A DNA stretch of 64,000 nt from Streptomyces sp. NBRC 110611 (GCF_001590865.1 NZ_BBUY01000003.1:131846-195845); one strand, 5' to 3'; shown: positions 1 through 8,514, counted from the stretch's first letter. Notes: generated by a model not told the origin, from the sequence alone. A program made the numbers and translations.

Positions 1-93
1 GTCGACTGGGCACAAGGGAACACACCTGTGATGGTCACGCTGACGCACCAGGGAATCCGGCTCATGGAAGCCGAAGAGGAGGAGCAGGGCTGA
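1..93 (+). CDS. C-terminal end of an unidentified protein (cut by window edge)
   Basis: An open frame enters from the left edge and stops at a TGA after 30 codons. The visible tail ends in an acidic run (EAEEEEQG). No family can be recognised from so little. The next gene on the same strand starts 68 bases later, so the two could be co-transcribed. That this is coding is an inference from the open frame and ordinary amino-acid composition. Confidence 0.4.
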   Translation, partial: VDWAQGNTPVMVTLTHQGIRLMEAEEEEQG

Positions 94-161
94 CGCGAAG
101 CGAAGGCTGTTCACCCATCCGGCCGTTAGCGCTCGGGCTCCGCGACGGGTACCGGTGAACC

Positions 162-584
162 ATGGCTGGCACCTTCACCACCCGCACGATCAACATCACC
201 ACCGGCTCCACGGAGACCCTGCACGACCTCACGAACGCATGCTCCGCGTTCCTCCGGGAGGCCGCTCACGGGCGAAACGGTCTGCTGAACATCTTCACCC
301 CCCACGCGACGTCCGGCCTGGCCATCATCGAGACCGGCGCGGGCAGCGACGATGACCTGTTGGCGGCCCTCTACGACATTCTTCCGGCGGACGACCGCTG
401 GCAAGACCGCCACGGCAGTCCAGGCCGCGGCAGCGCCCACATGCTCCCGGCTCTGGTCCCACCGCACGCCACATTGCCCGTAGTCGACGGTGAGCTGGAG
501 CTGGGGGCGTCACAGTCCGTCGTACTGGTGAACACCGACCGCGACAACCCGGAACGCCAAGTCCGGCTGTCTTTCCTCAGCTGA
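162..584 (+). CDS. YjbQ/UPF0047 family protein
   Basis: A 140-residue protein of the YjbQ (UPF0047) family, usual length about 135-140, so it looks complete. The family's conserved features are visible: an early THAT-like segment (FTPHATSGLAI, about residues 46-56) and the central HGSPGRGSAHMLPAL block (about 84-98), followed by a PPHATLPVVDGEL stretch and LGASQSVVLVNTD near the end. Members are small homotrimeric proteins. Some have secondary thiamine-phosphate synthase activity in E. coli, but the physiological role is unclear. The ATG is preceded only by a weak purine stretch. Confidence 0.85.
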   Translation: MAGTFTTRTINITTGSTETLHDLTNACSAFLREAAHGRNGLLNIFTPHATSGLAIIETGAGSDDDLLAALYDILPADDRWQDRHGSPGRGSAHMLPALVPPHATLPVVDGELELGASQSVVLVNTDRDNPERQVRLSFLS

Positions 585-735
585 CCACACGACCCTGCAC
601 CTGGTCTCCCCGAAGACCGAGCCAGCCGTCCTCTGCCAGGACCGCACTCAGATCAGGCTGCCCTGTGAACTCATCGGAGACCGCCGGCTCGGCAGATGAA
701 GCGAAATCAGGCTGGTGAGGCGAAAGGGCAAGGCT

Positions 736-1977
736 ATGGCGGAGGGTGATCGGCAGCCGGGCAAGGACACGGTGGACCGGTCGGAGGGGTTCGGCGAGCG
801 GCTGCTGGGGGTGCTGCTGGACCGGGCGCACGAGATGCCGCCGCAGCTGATCGCCCCGCTGGTCGCGGAAGAGGCGGCCAGGGTCGGTGGCCGGGATATC
901 TCGATCCTCCTGCAGGACTATGCGCAGCTGCTGCTGGTGCCGCTGCCAGGTAGGCGGCTGGTCGTCGGCCGGCCCGAGCTGATCGGTGACTCGCACGCAG
1001 GCGCAGCCTTCCTGGCCGGGACCCCTGTCGAGGTACCGCAGGACGACGGCGTCCGGCTGTATCTGCCGCTACTGGACGGCAGCGACCAGGTGGGCGTGCT
1101 GGCTCTCACCCTGGACACCGTCGATGACGATGACCGGCGCTTGTTGCGCAGACTTGCCGGCCTCGTCGCCGACCTGCTGGTCACCAAGCACAGCTACACC
1201 GACCAGTTCTTCCTCGCCCGGCGCCGCGAACCGATGAGCTTGGCCGCGGAGATCCAGTGGTCCCTGCTACCGCCGCTGGCGATGTCCGTCCCGCAGGTCG
1301 CGGTGGCGGGAATCCTGGAGCCCGCCTACAACGTCGCCGGCGACAGCTTCGACTACGCCCTCAACGAGGACATCCTGCACGTGGCCATGATCGATGCGAT
1401 GGGCCACGGCCCGGATGCCGCCACCATGGCGACCGTCGCCATCGGCGCCTACCGTCACGCCAGACGCGCCGCAGTCGGTCTGTCCGAGATCTACGCGTTC
1501 ATGGACCGGGCCATCGCCGAGCAATTCGGGCCCGATCACTTCGTCACCGCGCAGATGATGCGCCTCAACATCACAACGGGCCACCTGCAGTGGGTCAACG
1601 CCGGCCACCCCGCACCACTGCTGATCCGCAACGGCCAGGTGGTCCGGCAGCTGGAGAGCCCGACCACCTTGCCCGTTGGCTTCGGTGGTGAAGAGCCCCA
1701 GATCAGCGAGCAGATGTTGCAACGCGGCGACCGGGTGCTGTGCTTCACCGACGGCCTGATCGAGGAGCACGAAGCCGGCGAAGAGCAGTTCGGCGAGGAA
1801 CAACTCATCCACTGGGTCAACCGCATCGAGCACACAGAGAAGGGAGTGCGGGCGGTGGTGCGCTCGCTCTCCCACACCCTGAAACAGAAGCGGGGCGGGA
1901 GCACCAGCGACGACGCAACCCTCTTCCTGATCGAGTGGCGCGGGGGCGCCGCCGACCACCTCGCCGTCCTGGAGTGA
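736..1977 (+). CDS. SpoIIE/RsbU-type PP2C serine phosphatase with GAF-like sensor region
   Basis: About 413 residues. The N-terminal half (to about residue 165) resembles a GAF-type sensor. The C-terminal half is a PP2C phosphatase of the SpoIIE/RsbU class, with GILEPAYNVAGDSFDY and VAMIDAMGHGPDAA metal-binding motifs, NAGHPAPLL, and the late CFTDGLIE and DDATLFLIEW motifs. Such enzymes dephosphorylate anti-sigma-factor antagonists and so release stress sigma factors; Streptomyces encodes dozens. I prefer the ATG, which has AAAGGG just upstream, over an in-frame GTG at 715 that would add seven residues. No kinase domain is attached and no anti-sigma partner is adjacent, so its target is unknown. 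Confidence 0.85.
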   Translation: MAEGDRQPGKDTVDRSEGFGERLLGVLLDRAHEMPPQLIAPLVAEEAARVGGRDISILLQDYAQLLLVPLPGRRLVVGRPELIGDSHAGAAFLAGTPVEVPQDDGVRLYLPLLDGSDQVGVLALTLDTVDDDDRRLLRRLAGLVADLLVTKHSYTDQFFLARRREPMSLAAEIQWSLLPPLAMSVPQVAVAGILEPAYNVAGDSFDYALNEDILHVAMIDAMGHGPDAATMATVAIGAYRHARRAAVGLSEIYAFMDRAIAEQFGPDHFVTAQMMRLNITTGHLQWVNAGHPAPLLIRNGQVVRQLESPTTLPVGFGGEEPQISEQMLQRGDRVLCFTDGLIEEHEAGEEQFGEEQLIHWVNRIEHTEKGVRAVVRSLSHTLKQKRGGSTSDDATLFLIEWRGGAADHLAVLE

Positions 1978-2292
1978 GCCGACAGCCGCACCACCATGTG
2001 GCAGAGCCGGCTCTCCCGCTGCTTCTTCTCGCAGCGCTCGGGACTCGCGGAGCCCGCACGATCCCCTTCACGTCAGCAAACCACAGCCGTTCGGGCAGAC
2101 TCGAACACCTGAAGAACCCTCACGCACGGCCCAGATCTGGCGACACCACAGCCTCGGCGAGCCACCGTGCCACTTCCGTGCCAGACGGAGCGGTAAACAG
2201 CGGTCGACAAGGGCCGGAGACGTGCCCGAGCGCACCTCCCCCACCAGCGGCGTCTCCCCTGGTCAGGAAGGCATTGGCCACCCGAAAACCCC
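1978..2292. other. Intergenic stretch with no gene seen
   Basis: This stretch follows the phosphatase gene and runs up to the glycine tRNA remnant. Open frames across it are continuations of frames antisense or out of frame to the phosphatase and have no recognisable domain or ribosome-binding site. It is probably part of the island end marked by the tRNA fragment. Confidence 0.4.
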
Positions 2293-2340
2293 CTGACTCC
2301 CAAGCTCAGAGCGCGGGTTCGATTCCCGACAGCCGCTCCA
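2293..2340 (+). pseudogene. 3' remnant of tRNA-Gly(CCC), probable attachment-site scar
   Basis: The sequence reads like the 3' half of Streptomyces tRNA-Gly(CCC). It has an anticodon-loop-like CTCCCAAG, then AGAGCGCGGG and a perfect T-arm core (GGGTTCGATTCCC), and ends at CCGCTCCA. There is no D-arm or 5' acceptor strand upstream, so it cannot be a functional tRNA. A 3' tRNA fragment is the usual product of site-specific integration at a tRNA gene. It is followed at once by a tRNA-style terminator, as at the native locus. An intact tRNA-Gly copy would be expected beyond the left edge. Confidence 0.7.
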
Positions 2341-2348
2341 TGCAGAAG

Positions 2349-2373
2349 CCCCAGGTCAGTGGCCTGGGGTTTG
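2349..2373 (+). terminator. Rho-independent terminator after the tRNA-Gly remnant
   Basis: Arms CCCCAGG and CCTGGGG form a 7-bp stem around a 7-base loop, followed by a T-rich run (TTTGTTTG). The position directly after the tRNA 3' end is where a tRNA terminator normally sits, supporting the view that an entire tRNA 3' end was copied here. Confidence 0.75.
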
Positions 2374-2693
2374 TTTGTTGTCTAGACCACTCTCAGATCG
2401 ACCAGCCGTCCACCCGCCCCATCTGCTGACGGAGGGGCTGATTCCGCGAACTCCCGCACCGACTCAGGCGCCTTGGCGGTCCATCTCCTCGAATAGCGAG
2501 ACACATCTCCTATGACTTGAGTACCTGCACCTGAGGGGGCGTGATATTACGGACGCAAAATGAGCCCTGGGGAAGGTAGTTCGTTTGGCACGGTCCGGTG
2601 CCGATGGGGCTGCGCCGCCGGGTGGGGGTGACCGGCAAGGTGAAGAGCGGCCTTCGGAGCGTGCGCCGAGGTTGTGAAGTCCTGCCTATCGTT
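2374..2693. other. Non-coding stretch, nothing recognised
   Basis: I see no gene with family motifs here. An open frame on the minus strand across 2510-2836 has Pro/Arg-rich shadow composition and no ribosome-binding site. Confidence 0.4.
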
Positions 2694-2730
2694 TTCGATG
2701 GGCGGCGGTTCGGCCCGGCCGCCCATCGGA
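2694..2730 (-). terminator. Hairpin downstream of the MFS exporter gene
   Basis: Perfect 10-bp arms GATGGGCGGC / GCCGCCCATC, extendable by a C-G pair, enclose an 11-base loop. It lies about 140 bases past the stop of the leftward exporter gene. There is no U-tract on that strand, which is common for actinobacterial terminators, so assignment is by position and stem strength. Confidence 0.5.
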
Positions 2731-2867
2731 TCCCGTACCCGTAGGTGTCCACAAGGTCTGGTTGTTGGGCATAGGCATGAGGTTTCAGCTCTCGTGGCTG
2801 TGTGAGGTGTACGGGGAGAGGAGGGGGCGGCGGCACTGGGCGGGTGCCGCCGCCTTGGGGAACTGGC

Positions 2868-4346
2868 TTACGCGGCCTGGCTCTTCGTGTGCTTGGGCAG
2901 GCAGAACATCAGGGCCCACATCAGGGTGAGGGCGCCGCCGACCCACCACAGCACCGTGATGAACGCGTCGCGGTTGAGTCCGGCGTCGGGCGAGCCGCCA
3001 GTGGTGGCGAAGAACACCAGGGCGGTCAGCGCGGTGCCGAGGGCGATGCCCAGGTGGATGGCGGTGTTGAACAGTCCGGAGGCGGCTCCGGCGTTCTCGT
3101 GCGGGACGCGGGCCAGCGACAGGTCGGCGAGCGGGCCGCTGACCATGCCGAGGCCGAACCCGATCAGTACCACCGGAGCGGTCATCGCCAGCAGGGTCAG
3201 GTCTGCCTGGCCTCCGGCGGCCTGGAGTCCGTAGGCGGCCATCGAAGCGGACGCGATGAGGGCTCCGGCCTGGGGAAGGCGGCGGGCGAAGCGCCCGCCG
3301 CTCTTCGCCGCGAGCGTCGCGCCGGCCAGCTCTCCGAGGGAGAGCAGTACGAAGGCCAGGGCCGCGTGGAAGGGGCTCATGCCCAGTCCGCGCTGGAGGT
3401 AGAGGGTCCAGGTCATGAAGAACAGCCCGCACAGCAGGCCGTGCATCAGCTGCGCGGCCATGCCGCCGGAGAACTGCCTGCCCCGGAAGAGGGACAGGGG
3501 CACGAGGGGCGCCTTGTCCTGCTTGCGCTGCTGGTGGCGCAGGAAGACGCCCAGCGCAAGGAGACCGGTGGCGAGCATGGCGAAGCACCACAGCGGCCAG
3601 TGATGGAGGTGCCCCTCGGAGAGCGGGAAGACGATCAGGACGATGGCCAGTGCGGACAGCAGCATCCCGGTGAGGTCGAGCCGGTTGGCCTTCTGGACGG
3701 TCGACTCGGGGATGAACCGGCGTCCCAGGAGGAGCACGGCGAGGCCGACGGGCACGTTGACCAGGAAGATCGGCCGCCAGGAGAGCCCGAACAGGTCGGC
3801 CTCGGTGAGCAGGCCGCCCAGCACCGGGCCCAGGACGTTGGCGAGAGAGAGGACCGCCCCGTAGAGACCGAACGTCTTGCTGCGGTTCTGTCCCTCGAAG
3901 GTGACGTGGAGGGTGGCCAGGATCTGCGGGATCATCAGGGCCACCGCGACGCCCTGGAGCAGGCGGGCACCGATCAGCACGACCGGCCCGGTGGCCAGAC
4001 CGCACAGCAGCGAGGCCGCGGTGAACACGATGGTGCCGATGAGGAGGATCTTTCGCCGGCCGTAGAGGTCGCCGAGGCGCCCGCCGGTGATCAGCCCGAC
4101 GGCTACGGGAAGCGAATAGCCGGTGGTCAGCCACTGCACCGCGGCCGGTCCGGCGCCGGTCGACTCCTGGATCGCGGGCAGGGCGGTCAGGACGACCGAC
4201 TGGTCGATCATGTCCATCAGCTCGGCGCCCAGCAGCACCAAGAGGGCGATCCAGGCCCCCGAAGCCATCTTCGACGGTCCAGGTGTGGGGTGGGCTGGGG
4301 GCTGGGTGGTGTGCTGCGGCTCGTTGTCGAGCGCGGGGGAAGGCAC
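2868..4346 (-). CDS. MFS multidrug exporter, DHA2 (EmrB/QacA-like) family
   Basis: A 492-residue integral membrane protein with about 14 hydrophobic segments, the DHA2 pattern of proton-driven drug exporters. The MFS signature between segments 2 and 3 is clear (GGRLGDLYGRRKIL, about residues 108-121). The antiporter motif-C-like stretch (LGPVLGGLL) lies near residue 197. The N-terminal 25 residues are Pro/His-rich and cytoplasmic. The GTG start has AGGAG seven bases upstream. It is isolated between two tRNA remnants and is probably cargo of an integrated island. Substrate unknown. Confidence 0.85.
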   Translation of the reverse strand: MPSPALDNEPQHTTQPPAHPTPGPSKMASGAWIALLVLLGAELMDMIDQSVVLTALPAIQESTGAGPAAVQWLTTGYSLPVAVGLITGGRLGDLYGRRKILLIGTIVFTAASLLCGLATGPVVLIGARLLQGVAVALMIPQILATLHVTFEGQNRSKTFGLYGAVLSLANVLGPVLGGLLTEADLFGLSWRPIFLVNVPVGLAVLLLGRRFIPESTVQKANRLDLTGMLLSALAIVLIVFPLSEGHLHHWPLWCFAMLATGLLALGVFLRHQQRKQDKAPLVPLSLFRGRQFSGGMAAQLMHGLLCGLFFMTWTLYLQRGLGMSPFHAALAFVLLSLGELAGATLAAKSGGRFARRLPQAGALIASASMAAYGLQAAGGQADLTLLAMTAPVVLIGFGLGMVSGPLADLSLARVPHENAGAASGLFNTAIHLGIALGTALTALVFFATTGGSPDAGLNRDAFITVLWWVGGALTLMWALMFCLPKHTKSQAA

Positions 4347-4696
4347 TGTGGGGCTCCTGATTCAAGGAGTCGGGGAGCCCTGCCGTCAGCCGCGCCGGGG
4401 TGAGAGAATCACGAAACCCGGGGCAGCCGGCAGAGCTGCACCCGGAAAATGACAGGGAAATGCGGGGGTGGGTGACGCAACTCAGGCCAGCGCGACGTCC
4501 GCCCCCGGACACGTTCAACGCCTCAGAACGTGGGGAACTGCGGACGGCTACTTGGCCTGGGAGATAAGTCGTCACCTCGAAACACAGCGCCGGGCCCCGG
4601 AACGGGCACAGGCGGAACTCAAACAGGCTAAAAGCCCCTCCGGCGTCCGTGCAACGCGATAACTCACCCGCTACCCCGCCGCAGCCTGCCGGGCCC
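4347..4696. other. Intergenic stretch upstream of the exporter, no clear gene
   Basis: Contains the exporter's promoter region on the minus strand. A 64-codon plus-strand frame at 4468-4662 has no family resemblance or ribosome-binding site, so I do not call it a gene. Confidence 0.4.
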
Positions 4697-4745
4697 GCAA
4701 GGTCACTCTTCAGTCCGCAAGATCCCCCGCAGGCAAGATCACTCT
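4697..4745. repeat. Imperfect direct repeat next to the tRNA-Pro remnant
   Basis: GCAAGGTCACTCT (4697-4709) recurs as GCAAGATCACTCT (4733-4745), one mismatch in 13 bases, immediately before the tRNA-Pro fragment. Short direct repeats beside a tRNA attachment core are typical of integrase arm sites. No integrase gene lies nearby, so this is only a suggestion. Confidence 0.35.
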
Positions 4746-4753
4746 CCGATCCT

Positions 4754-4798
4754 CATTCGGGACGAAGAGGTCGTGGGTTGAAATCCCGCCACCCCGAC
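4754..4798 (+). pseudogene. 3' remnant of tRNA-Pro(CGG), probable attachment-site scar
   Basis: The stretch contains an anticodon loop TTCGGGA followed by CGAAG (anticodon CGG), then AGGTCGTGGG, a T-loop and CACCCCGA, the 3' half of Streptomyces tRNA-Pro(CGG) as I know it. The T-loop reads TTGAAAT instead of TTCAAAT, so even this part is mutated. No 5' half precedes it. A strong hairpin follows, as after the native tRNA. Best read as the attachment-site scar of an integrated element, the second such scar within 2.5 kb. Confidence 0.7.
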
Positions 4799-4813
4799 AG
4801 GTGAAATACCAGG

Positions 4814-4850
4814 TCAAGGGCCTGATCCGCTGAGTGGATGAGGCCCTTGA
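4814..4850 (+). terminator. Strong terminator hairpin after the tRNA-Pro remnant
   Basis: Arms TCAAGGGCCT and AGGCCCTTGA are perfectly complementary, and an inner ATCC/GGAT pairing extends the stem. A short T-rich run (TTCGTTT) follows. Orientation and position match a tRNA terminator. Confidence 0.75.
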
Positions 4851-5199
4851 TTCGTTTCCGCAGATCGTTTGGGAGAAATGCGGGAGAAGATCTTGGTCGG
4901 CTTCTCCCAGCGCGTGACCGCCGGGGACCCCGCCCGTGCCCGACCCGGCCAGGACCCGCGAGGTGTCGGGCGATTCCTACTGGGCCCCATCCTCGCCGCA
5001 GCCGAGCGCGCCACCGGCGGCGAGCCGTGCCGGATATGCGCCGAGCCCATATCCGCCAAGGCGCACTGGTCCTACCGGGACTCTTGGGGCACGTCTTCCG
5101 GGGTGTCTGCGAGCCGTCTGCCTTTGCCGTACGTCCGCCGAAACCGCGCAGGATGGGCAGCGCCGTTGGTGGGCTCCCTCACGGGTACGGGGGCAGGGT
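4851..5199. other. Non-coding stretch between island end and monooxygenase gene
   Basis: A plus-strand frame at 4869-5237 contains an isolated CRICAEP segment but overlaps the end of the oppositely oriented monooxygenase and shows no recognisable family. I treat it as non-coding or a decayed fragment. Confidence 0.35.
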
Positions 5200-6309
5200 T
5201 CAGGTGTCCAGGCGGAGGGCGTTCTTGGCGTGTGTGAGGGATGCTTCGGCTGGGGGGCCGCCGGGGTTCTCGGTGGCCAGGGACTGGTTGAGGGTGACGA
5301 AGGGGCGCATCCGGTGCTCGTAGCGGGCGTACGCGGCGTGGTGGTCGCCGTGCGCCCGGGCGAGGCAGTCGGCCAGTACGTGGGCGCCGACGAGGGCCAG
5401 GCTGGTGCCCTGCCCGGAGAGCGGGGAAGGGCACCAGCCGGCGTCGCCGAGCAGGGCCACCCTGCCCAGCGACCAGCGGTCCATCCGGATCTGGGCCATG
5501 GCGTCGCAGTAGAAGTCGGGCGCGTTCCGGGCGGCCTCGGCCAGACGGGCCCCTTCCCACGTCAGGGCGGCGAGCCGGCCGGCGACGTGCTGCCGCAGGG
5601 CCCCGGTGTCGCGCAGGTGACCGGCGAGCGGCGGGGACTCGAAGCCGAAGGCGATCCTGAGCTCGGTGTTGTCGCGTACGGGCATGATGCAGAAACCCGC
5701 GTCGCCGTCCCGCAGCCACAGCTGCCAGTGGTCCAGTGAGAGGAAGTTGTCCGCGCTGAACACCGAGAGGTAGCTGCCCAGGTGGTGGGCGAAGTGATCC
5801 TCGGGGCCGAAGACCAGGCGCCGAACGGTCGAGCGCAGGCCGTCGGCCCCGATCACGAGGTCGAACGTGCGGGACGCCCCGTGGGCGAAGTCGACGTGCA
5901 CGCCGTTCTCGTTCTCGTCCAGCGCGGTGATGCTGTTGCCGAAGAGGTACTCGACATCCGCGAGGGTGTGGTCGTACACCATCCGCACCAGGTCCTCACG
6001 CAGCAGCTCGATGTCGTCGGTGTCGAGCCGGCCGCTGCTCCAGGCCGTCTCGGTGGAGCGCTCGATCTCGTGGCCGTCGGGGGCGAGGACCGACATGCCG
6101 CGCATCCGGGTGCGTACGTGTTGCGCCGGTTCCAGCAGGCCCATCCGCTCGATGACGTCGAGTGCGACGCCGCGGATGTCCACGGCCTGACCGCCCGGCC
6201 GCGGGCCCGGGGCGCGTTCGACAACCGTGGGGGCGAAGCCGTGGCGGTGCAGCCAGTAGGCGAGCACGGGCCCGGCGATGCCGCCGCCGGAGATGAGGAC
6301 GGCCTGCAT
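5200..6309 (-). CDS. FAD-dependent aromatic-type monooxygenase (PHBH-like)
   Basis: A 369-residue flavoprotein monooxygenase of the p-hydroxybenzoate-hydroxylase superfamily. The N-terminal Rossmann motif is LISGGGIAGPVLA (about residues 4-16), the mid-protein LVIGADGLRSTVR is the conserved DG motif, and LLGDAGWCPSPLSGQGTSLA (about 276-295) is the second FAD-binding motif. These enzymes use NAD(P)H and O2 to hydroxylate or epoxidise small substrates, and relatives include TetX-type antibiotic-inactivating enzymes. The ATG has GAAGGAG six bases upstream; an upstream in-frame ATG would add 24 residues without support. It is divergent from a GntR-TetR regulator that probably controls it. Confidence 0.85.
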   Translation of the reverse strand: MQAVLISGGGIAGPVLAYWLHRHGFAPTVVERAPGPRPGGQAVDIRGVALDVIERMGLLEPAQHVRTRMRGMSVLAPDGHEIERSTETAWSSGRLDTDDIELLREDLVRMVYDHTLADVEYLFGNSITALDENENGVHVDFAHGASRTFDLVIGADGLRSTVRRLVFGPEDHFAHHLGSYLSVFSADNFLSLDHWQLWLRDGDAGFCIMPVRDNTELRIAFGFESPPLAGHLRDTGALRQHVAGRLAALTWEGARLAEAARNAPDFYCDAMAQIRMDRWSLGRVALLGDAGWCPSPLSGQGTSLALVGAHVLADCLARAHGDHHAAYARYEHRMRPFVTLNQSLATENPGGPPAEASLTHAKNALRLDT

Positions 6310-6400
6310 GGGAAGCTCCTTCATTACGCTGTACGCAGATTGAACGTGATGGAACGTACGGCGTACGCGTGGGGCTCTCAACTGGGCATATTGGCGGGGT

Positions 6401-6457
6401 GTACTAGGGCAGTTGCCGAGATTTCGGGGTCTTTGCTGCTAGCCTCTGCACTAGTAC
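6401..6457. promoter_or_regulatory. Putative operator pair between monooxygenase and GntR-TetR regulator
   Basis: GTACTAG (6401-6407) and its inverted copy CTAGTAC (6451-6457; within the palindrome ACTAGTAC) flank the divergent promoter space about 50 bases apart. Divergent regulator/enzyme pairs are usually autoregulated from such sites. Assignment is by position and symmetry only. Confidence 0.4.
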
Positions 6458-6478
6458 AGGAGAGGAAGGCCGCACGAC

Positions 6479-7462
6479 GTGACGAAACCCACGGGCGCAT
6501 CCGGTCAGCCGCCCTATCTGCGCATCGTTGCCGGGATCCGCCAGCGCATCAGCGACGGCGAACTCGCCCCCGGGGACCGGGTTCCCTCAACTCGTCAGCT
6601 CGCCAGGCAATGGGGGGTCGCCCTCGCCACCGCCACCAAAGCCCTGACCACCCTGCGTCTTGAGGGACTTGTCGAGACCCGTCCTCGGGCCGGTACGGTC
6701 GTCGCCGGGACGGCCGATGCCGGGGCGGTTCCCGGCGCGCCATTGCGCAAGCGCTCGTCGCCCGCCGCGGCTGCTGAGCAGGAGTTGAGCCTCGAACGGA
6801 TCGTCCGCGCCGCCATCGGCATCGCCGATGCCGAAGGGCTGTCCGCGCTGTCCATGCGCGGCGTCGCGGCCCGGCTCGGCGTCGCTGCCATGTCCCCCTA
6901 CCGGTATGTCACAGGCAAGGACAACCTCGTCCTGCTCATGGCCGACGCCGCCTTCGGCGAGCCGTCCTACCCCACCGAAGCGCCCGAAGGGTGGCGCGCC
7001 CGCATCGAGTTGGGCTCCCGGACGCTGTGGGCCGTGTACCGCAGGCACCCGTGGCTGGCCCAGCTCGGCCCCCTCACCCGCCCGTTGCTCGTGCCCAATC
7101 TGATCGCCCACGGCGAATGGATGCTGCGTGCCCTCGACGGCCACGGCCTCGACCGCGCCACGCTGTTCGACGTCCACGTCCTGCTCTACAGCCATGTCCA
7201 GGGCCTGGCCGTGAACCTGGAGTGGGAGGCGCACGCCGAAGCCTCCACAGGCCAGTCGGAGGACCAGTGGATGGACAGCCGGGCCGCCACCCTCGAGGAA
7301 CTGGTGGAATCCGGCCGATTCCCGACCTTCGCCAAGGTCCTCGGAGCCTTCGACGACGGCTATGACCTGCGGCTCGACGCGCTCTTCGAATCCGGCCTCA
7401 GGGCACTCCTCGACGGCCTGACCCCCCTCATCGAAGGCAGCGGAGCGACGGCGGTGAGGTGA
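6479..7462 (+). CDS. Composite GntR-TetR transcriptional regulator
   Basis: 327 residues with two DNA-binding domains. Residues about 10-78 form a GntR winged helix (IVAGIRQRISDGELAPGDRV, PSTRQLARQWGVALATATKA, GLVETRPRAGTVV). Residues about 105-150 form a TetR helix-turn-helix (AAIGIADAEGLSALSMRGVA, followed by YRYVTGKDNL). The remainder is a TetR C-terminal ligand-binding/dimerisation domain. This double-HTH architecture is known in actinobacteria but uncommon. Start GTG with AGGAGAGGAAGG upstream. It probably represses the divergent monooxygenase in response to that enzyme's substrate. Confidence 0.85.
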   Translation: MTKPTGASGQPPYLRIVAGIRQRISDGELAPGDRVPSTRQLARQWGVALATATKALTTLRLEGLVETRPRAGTVVAGTADAGAVPGAPLRKRSSPAAAAEQELSLERIVRAAIGIADAEGLSALSMRGVAARLGVAAMSPYRYVTGKDNLVLLMADAAFGEPSYPTEAPEGWRARIELGSRTLWAVYRRHPWLAQLGPLTRPLLVPNLIAHGEWMLRALDGHGLDRATLFDVHVLLYSHVQGLAVNLEWEAHAEASTGQSEDQWMDSRAATLEELVESGRFPTFAKVLGAFDDGYDLRLDALFESGLRALLDGLTPLIEGSGATAVR

Positions 7463-7596
7463 GGGAACGCGGGGCGTGGAACCGCGGCTTGACCTTGACC
7501 TCGCCCCTCGGGGCAGGACCGACGCCAAGACCACCCGCCAAGTCGCCGCCGTCACCTGCGAAGTCGCCGCTCTCCCGGAGGCCCGTCAGAAGCGAC

Positions 7597-7980
7597 CTAC
7601 GACGCGTCGTGCGGGTACCAGCGGAGTTCGATGGTGTTGCCGTCCGGGTCGGTGACGTACAGGGACTGGCCCTCGCCGCGGGCGCCGAAGCGCGGTCCGG
7701 GGCCGTCGACCACCGTGAACTCGCCCGAGTCGATGACCTCCTGCCAGTCGAGGGGCTCGACGACCAGGCAGAGGTGGTCGACATTGGAGCCCTCGCGGGG
7801 TCCCTGGATGAGGTCGATGATGGTCGTCGGGCTCACGCGCACAGAGGGGAAGGGCACCTCGCCCGCGCGCCAGGCGTCCACGCGGACCGGCTCCAGACCG
7901 AGCGGTCCGCAGTAGAAGGCCAGCGATCGCTCGACGTCGGCGACGTTCAGAACCAGGTGGTCGAAGGCGGTGACACGCAT
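7597..7980 (-). CDS. VOC (glyoxalase/bleomycin-resistance-fold) family protein
   Basis: A complete 127-residue VOC protein. The fold's paired motifs are visible: FDHLVLNVADVERSLAFY at the start, VDHLCLVV in the middle, and SLYVTDPDGNTIELRWYP at the end. His in FDHL and VDHL and Glu in TIEL are the usual metal ligands. Superfamily members include glyoxalase I, extradiol dioxygenases and antibiotic-binding or thiol-transfer resistance proteins; substrate cannot be deduced. The ATG has a GGAGGAG ribosome-binding site. Confidence 0.85.
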   Translation of the reverse strand: MRVTAFDHLVLNVADVERSLAFYCGPLGLEPVRVDAWRAGEVPFPSVRVSPTTIIDLIQGPREGSNVDHLCLVVEPLDWQEVIDSGEFTVVDGPGPRFGARGEGQSLYVTDPDGNTIELRWYPHDAS

Positions 7981-8211
7981 GGAGCTCCTCCGGGGATGCC
8001 GGGCCCCGGCAGGGCCCGTCGAATTGGTTACGCGGGGAACGCGAATGGTTGTGCGGGGAACGTAGAGGAACGTATAAGCCGGGCCGGCGGGCGCGCGATC
8101 GGTCGTTGGTCCTGGTCCGCCGGTCCCCGGTACGGGTCCGCCGCCGGTAGTAGGCCGCCCGATGGAGGAGCGGGAGGGGCAGGAGGGGCAGGCGATGCGG
8201 GCGGCGGGCGG

Positions 8212-8514
8212 TCATGGTGCCGGCTCCGGCTCGTCCTCGATCGTGATGCCGCGCCCGAACGCCACATGGTCCTTGATCCGGCGGGCCAGGGGGCTCGGGT
8301 GCGGGTAGTACCAGGCCGCGTTCGGATGGGTGAGACCGTCCACGGTGACGTCGTAGTACCGGGCGAGCCCTTTCCAGAAGCACAGCGACCTCGACCGGCT
8401 CCGGGTGAAGTACTCCCGGTGCAGCGCCTCGGGCGGGAAGTAGTGATTGCCCTCCACGATCACGGTGTGCGGGGCTTGTGCGATCACCGTGCCGTTCCAT
8501 ACTGCCCGCAGCAT
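8212..8514 (-). CDS. DUF427 family protein
   Basis: About 100 residues matching the DUF427 family: WNGTVIAQAP near the N-terminus, VEGNHYFPPEAL, CFWKGLARYYDV with the conserved Cys, and an AAWYYPHP segment. The function of the family is unknown; it is frequent in actinobacteria. I chose the ATG with GGAGGAG seven bases upstream; an upstream in-frame ATG would overlap that ribosome-binding site. Confidence 0.8.
   Translation of the reverse strand: MLRAVWNGTVIAQAPHTVIVEGNHYFPPEALHREYFTRSRSRSLCFWKGLARYYDVTVDGLTHPNAAWYYPHPSPLARRIKDHVAFGRGITIEDEPEPAP

Noticed and set aside
4869..5237. Possible small zinc-binding protein with a CRICAEP segment
   Set aside because: Only one Cys pair, no family, and overlap with the oppositely oriented monooxygenase; not enough support.
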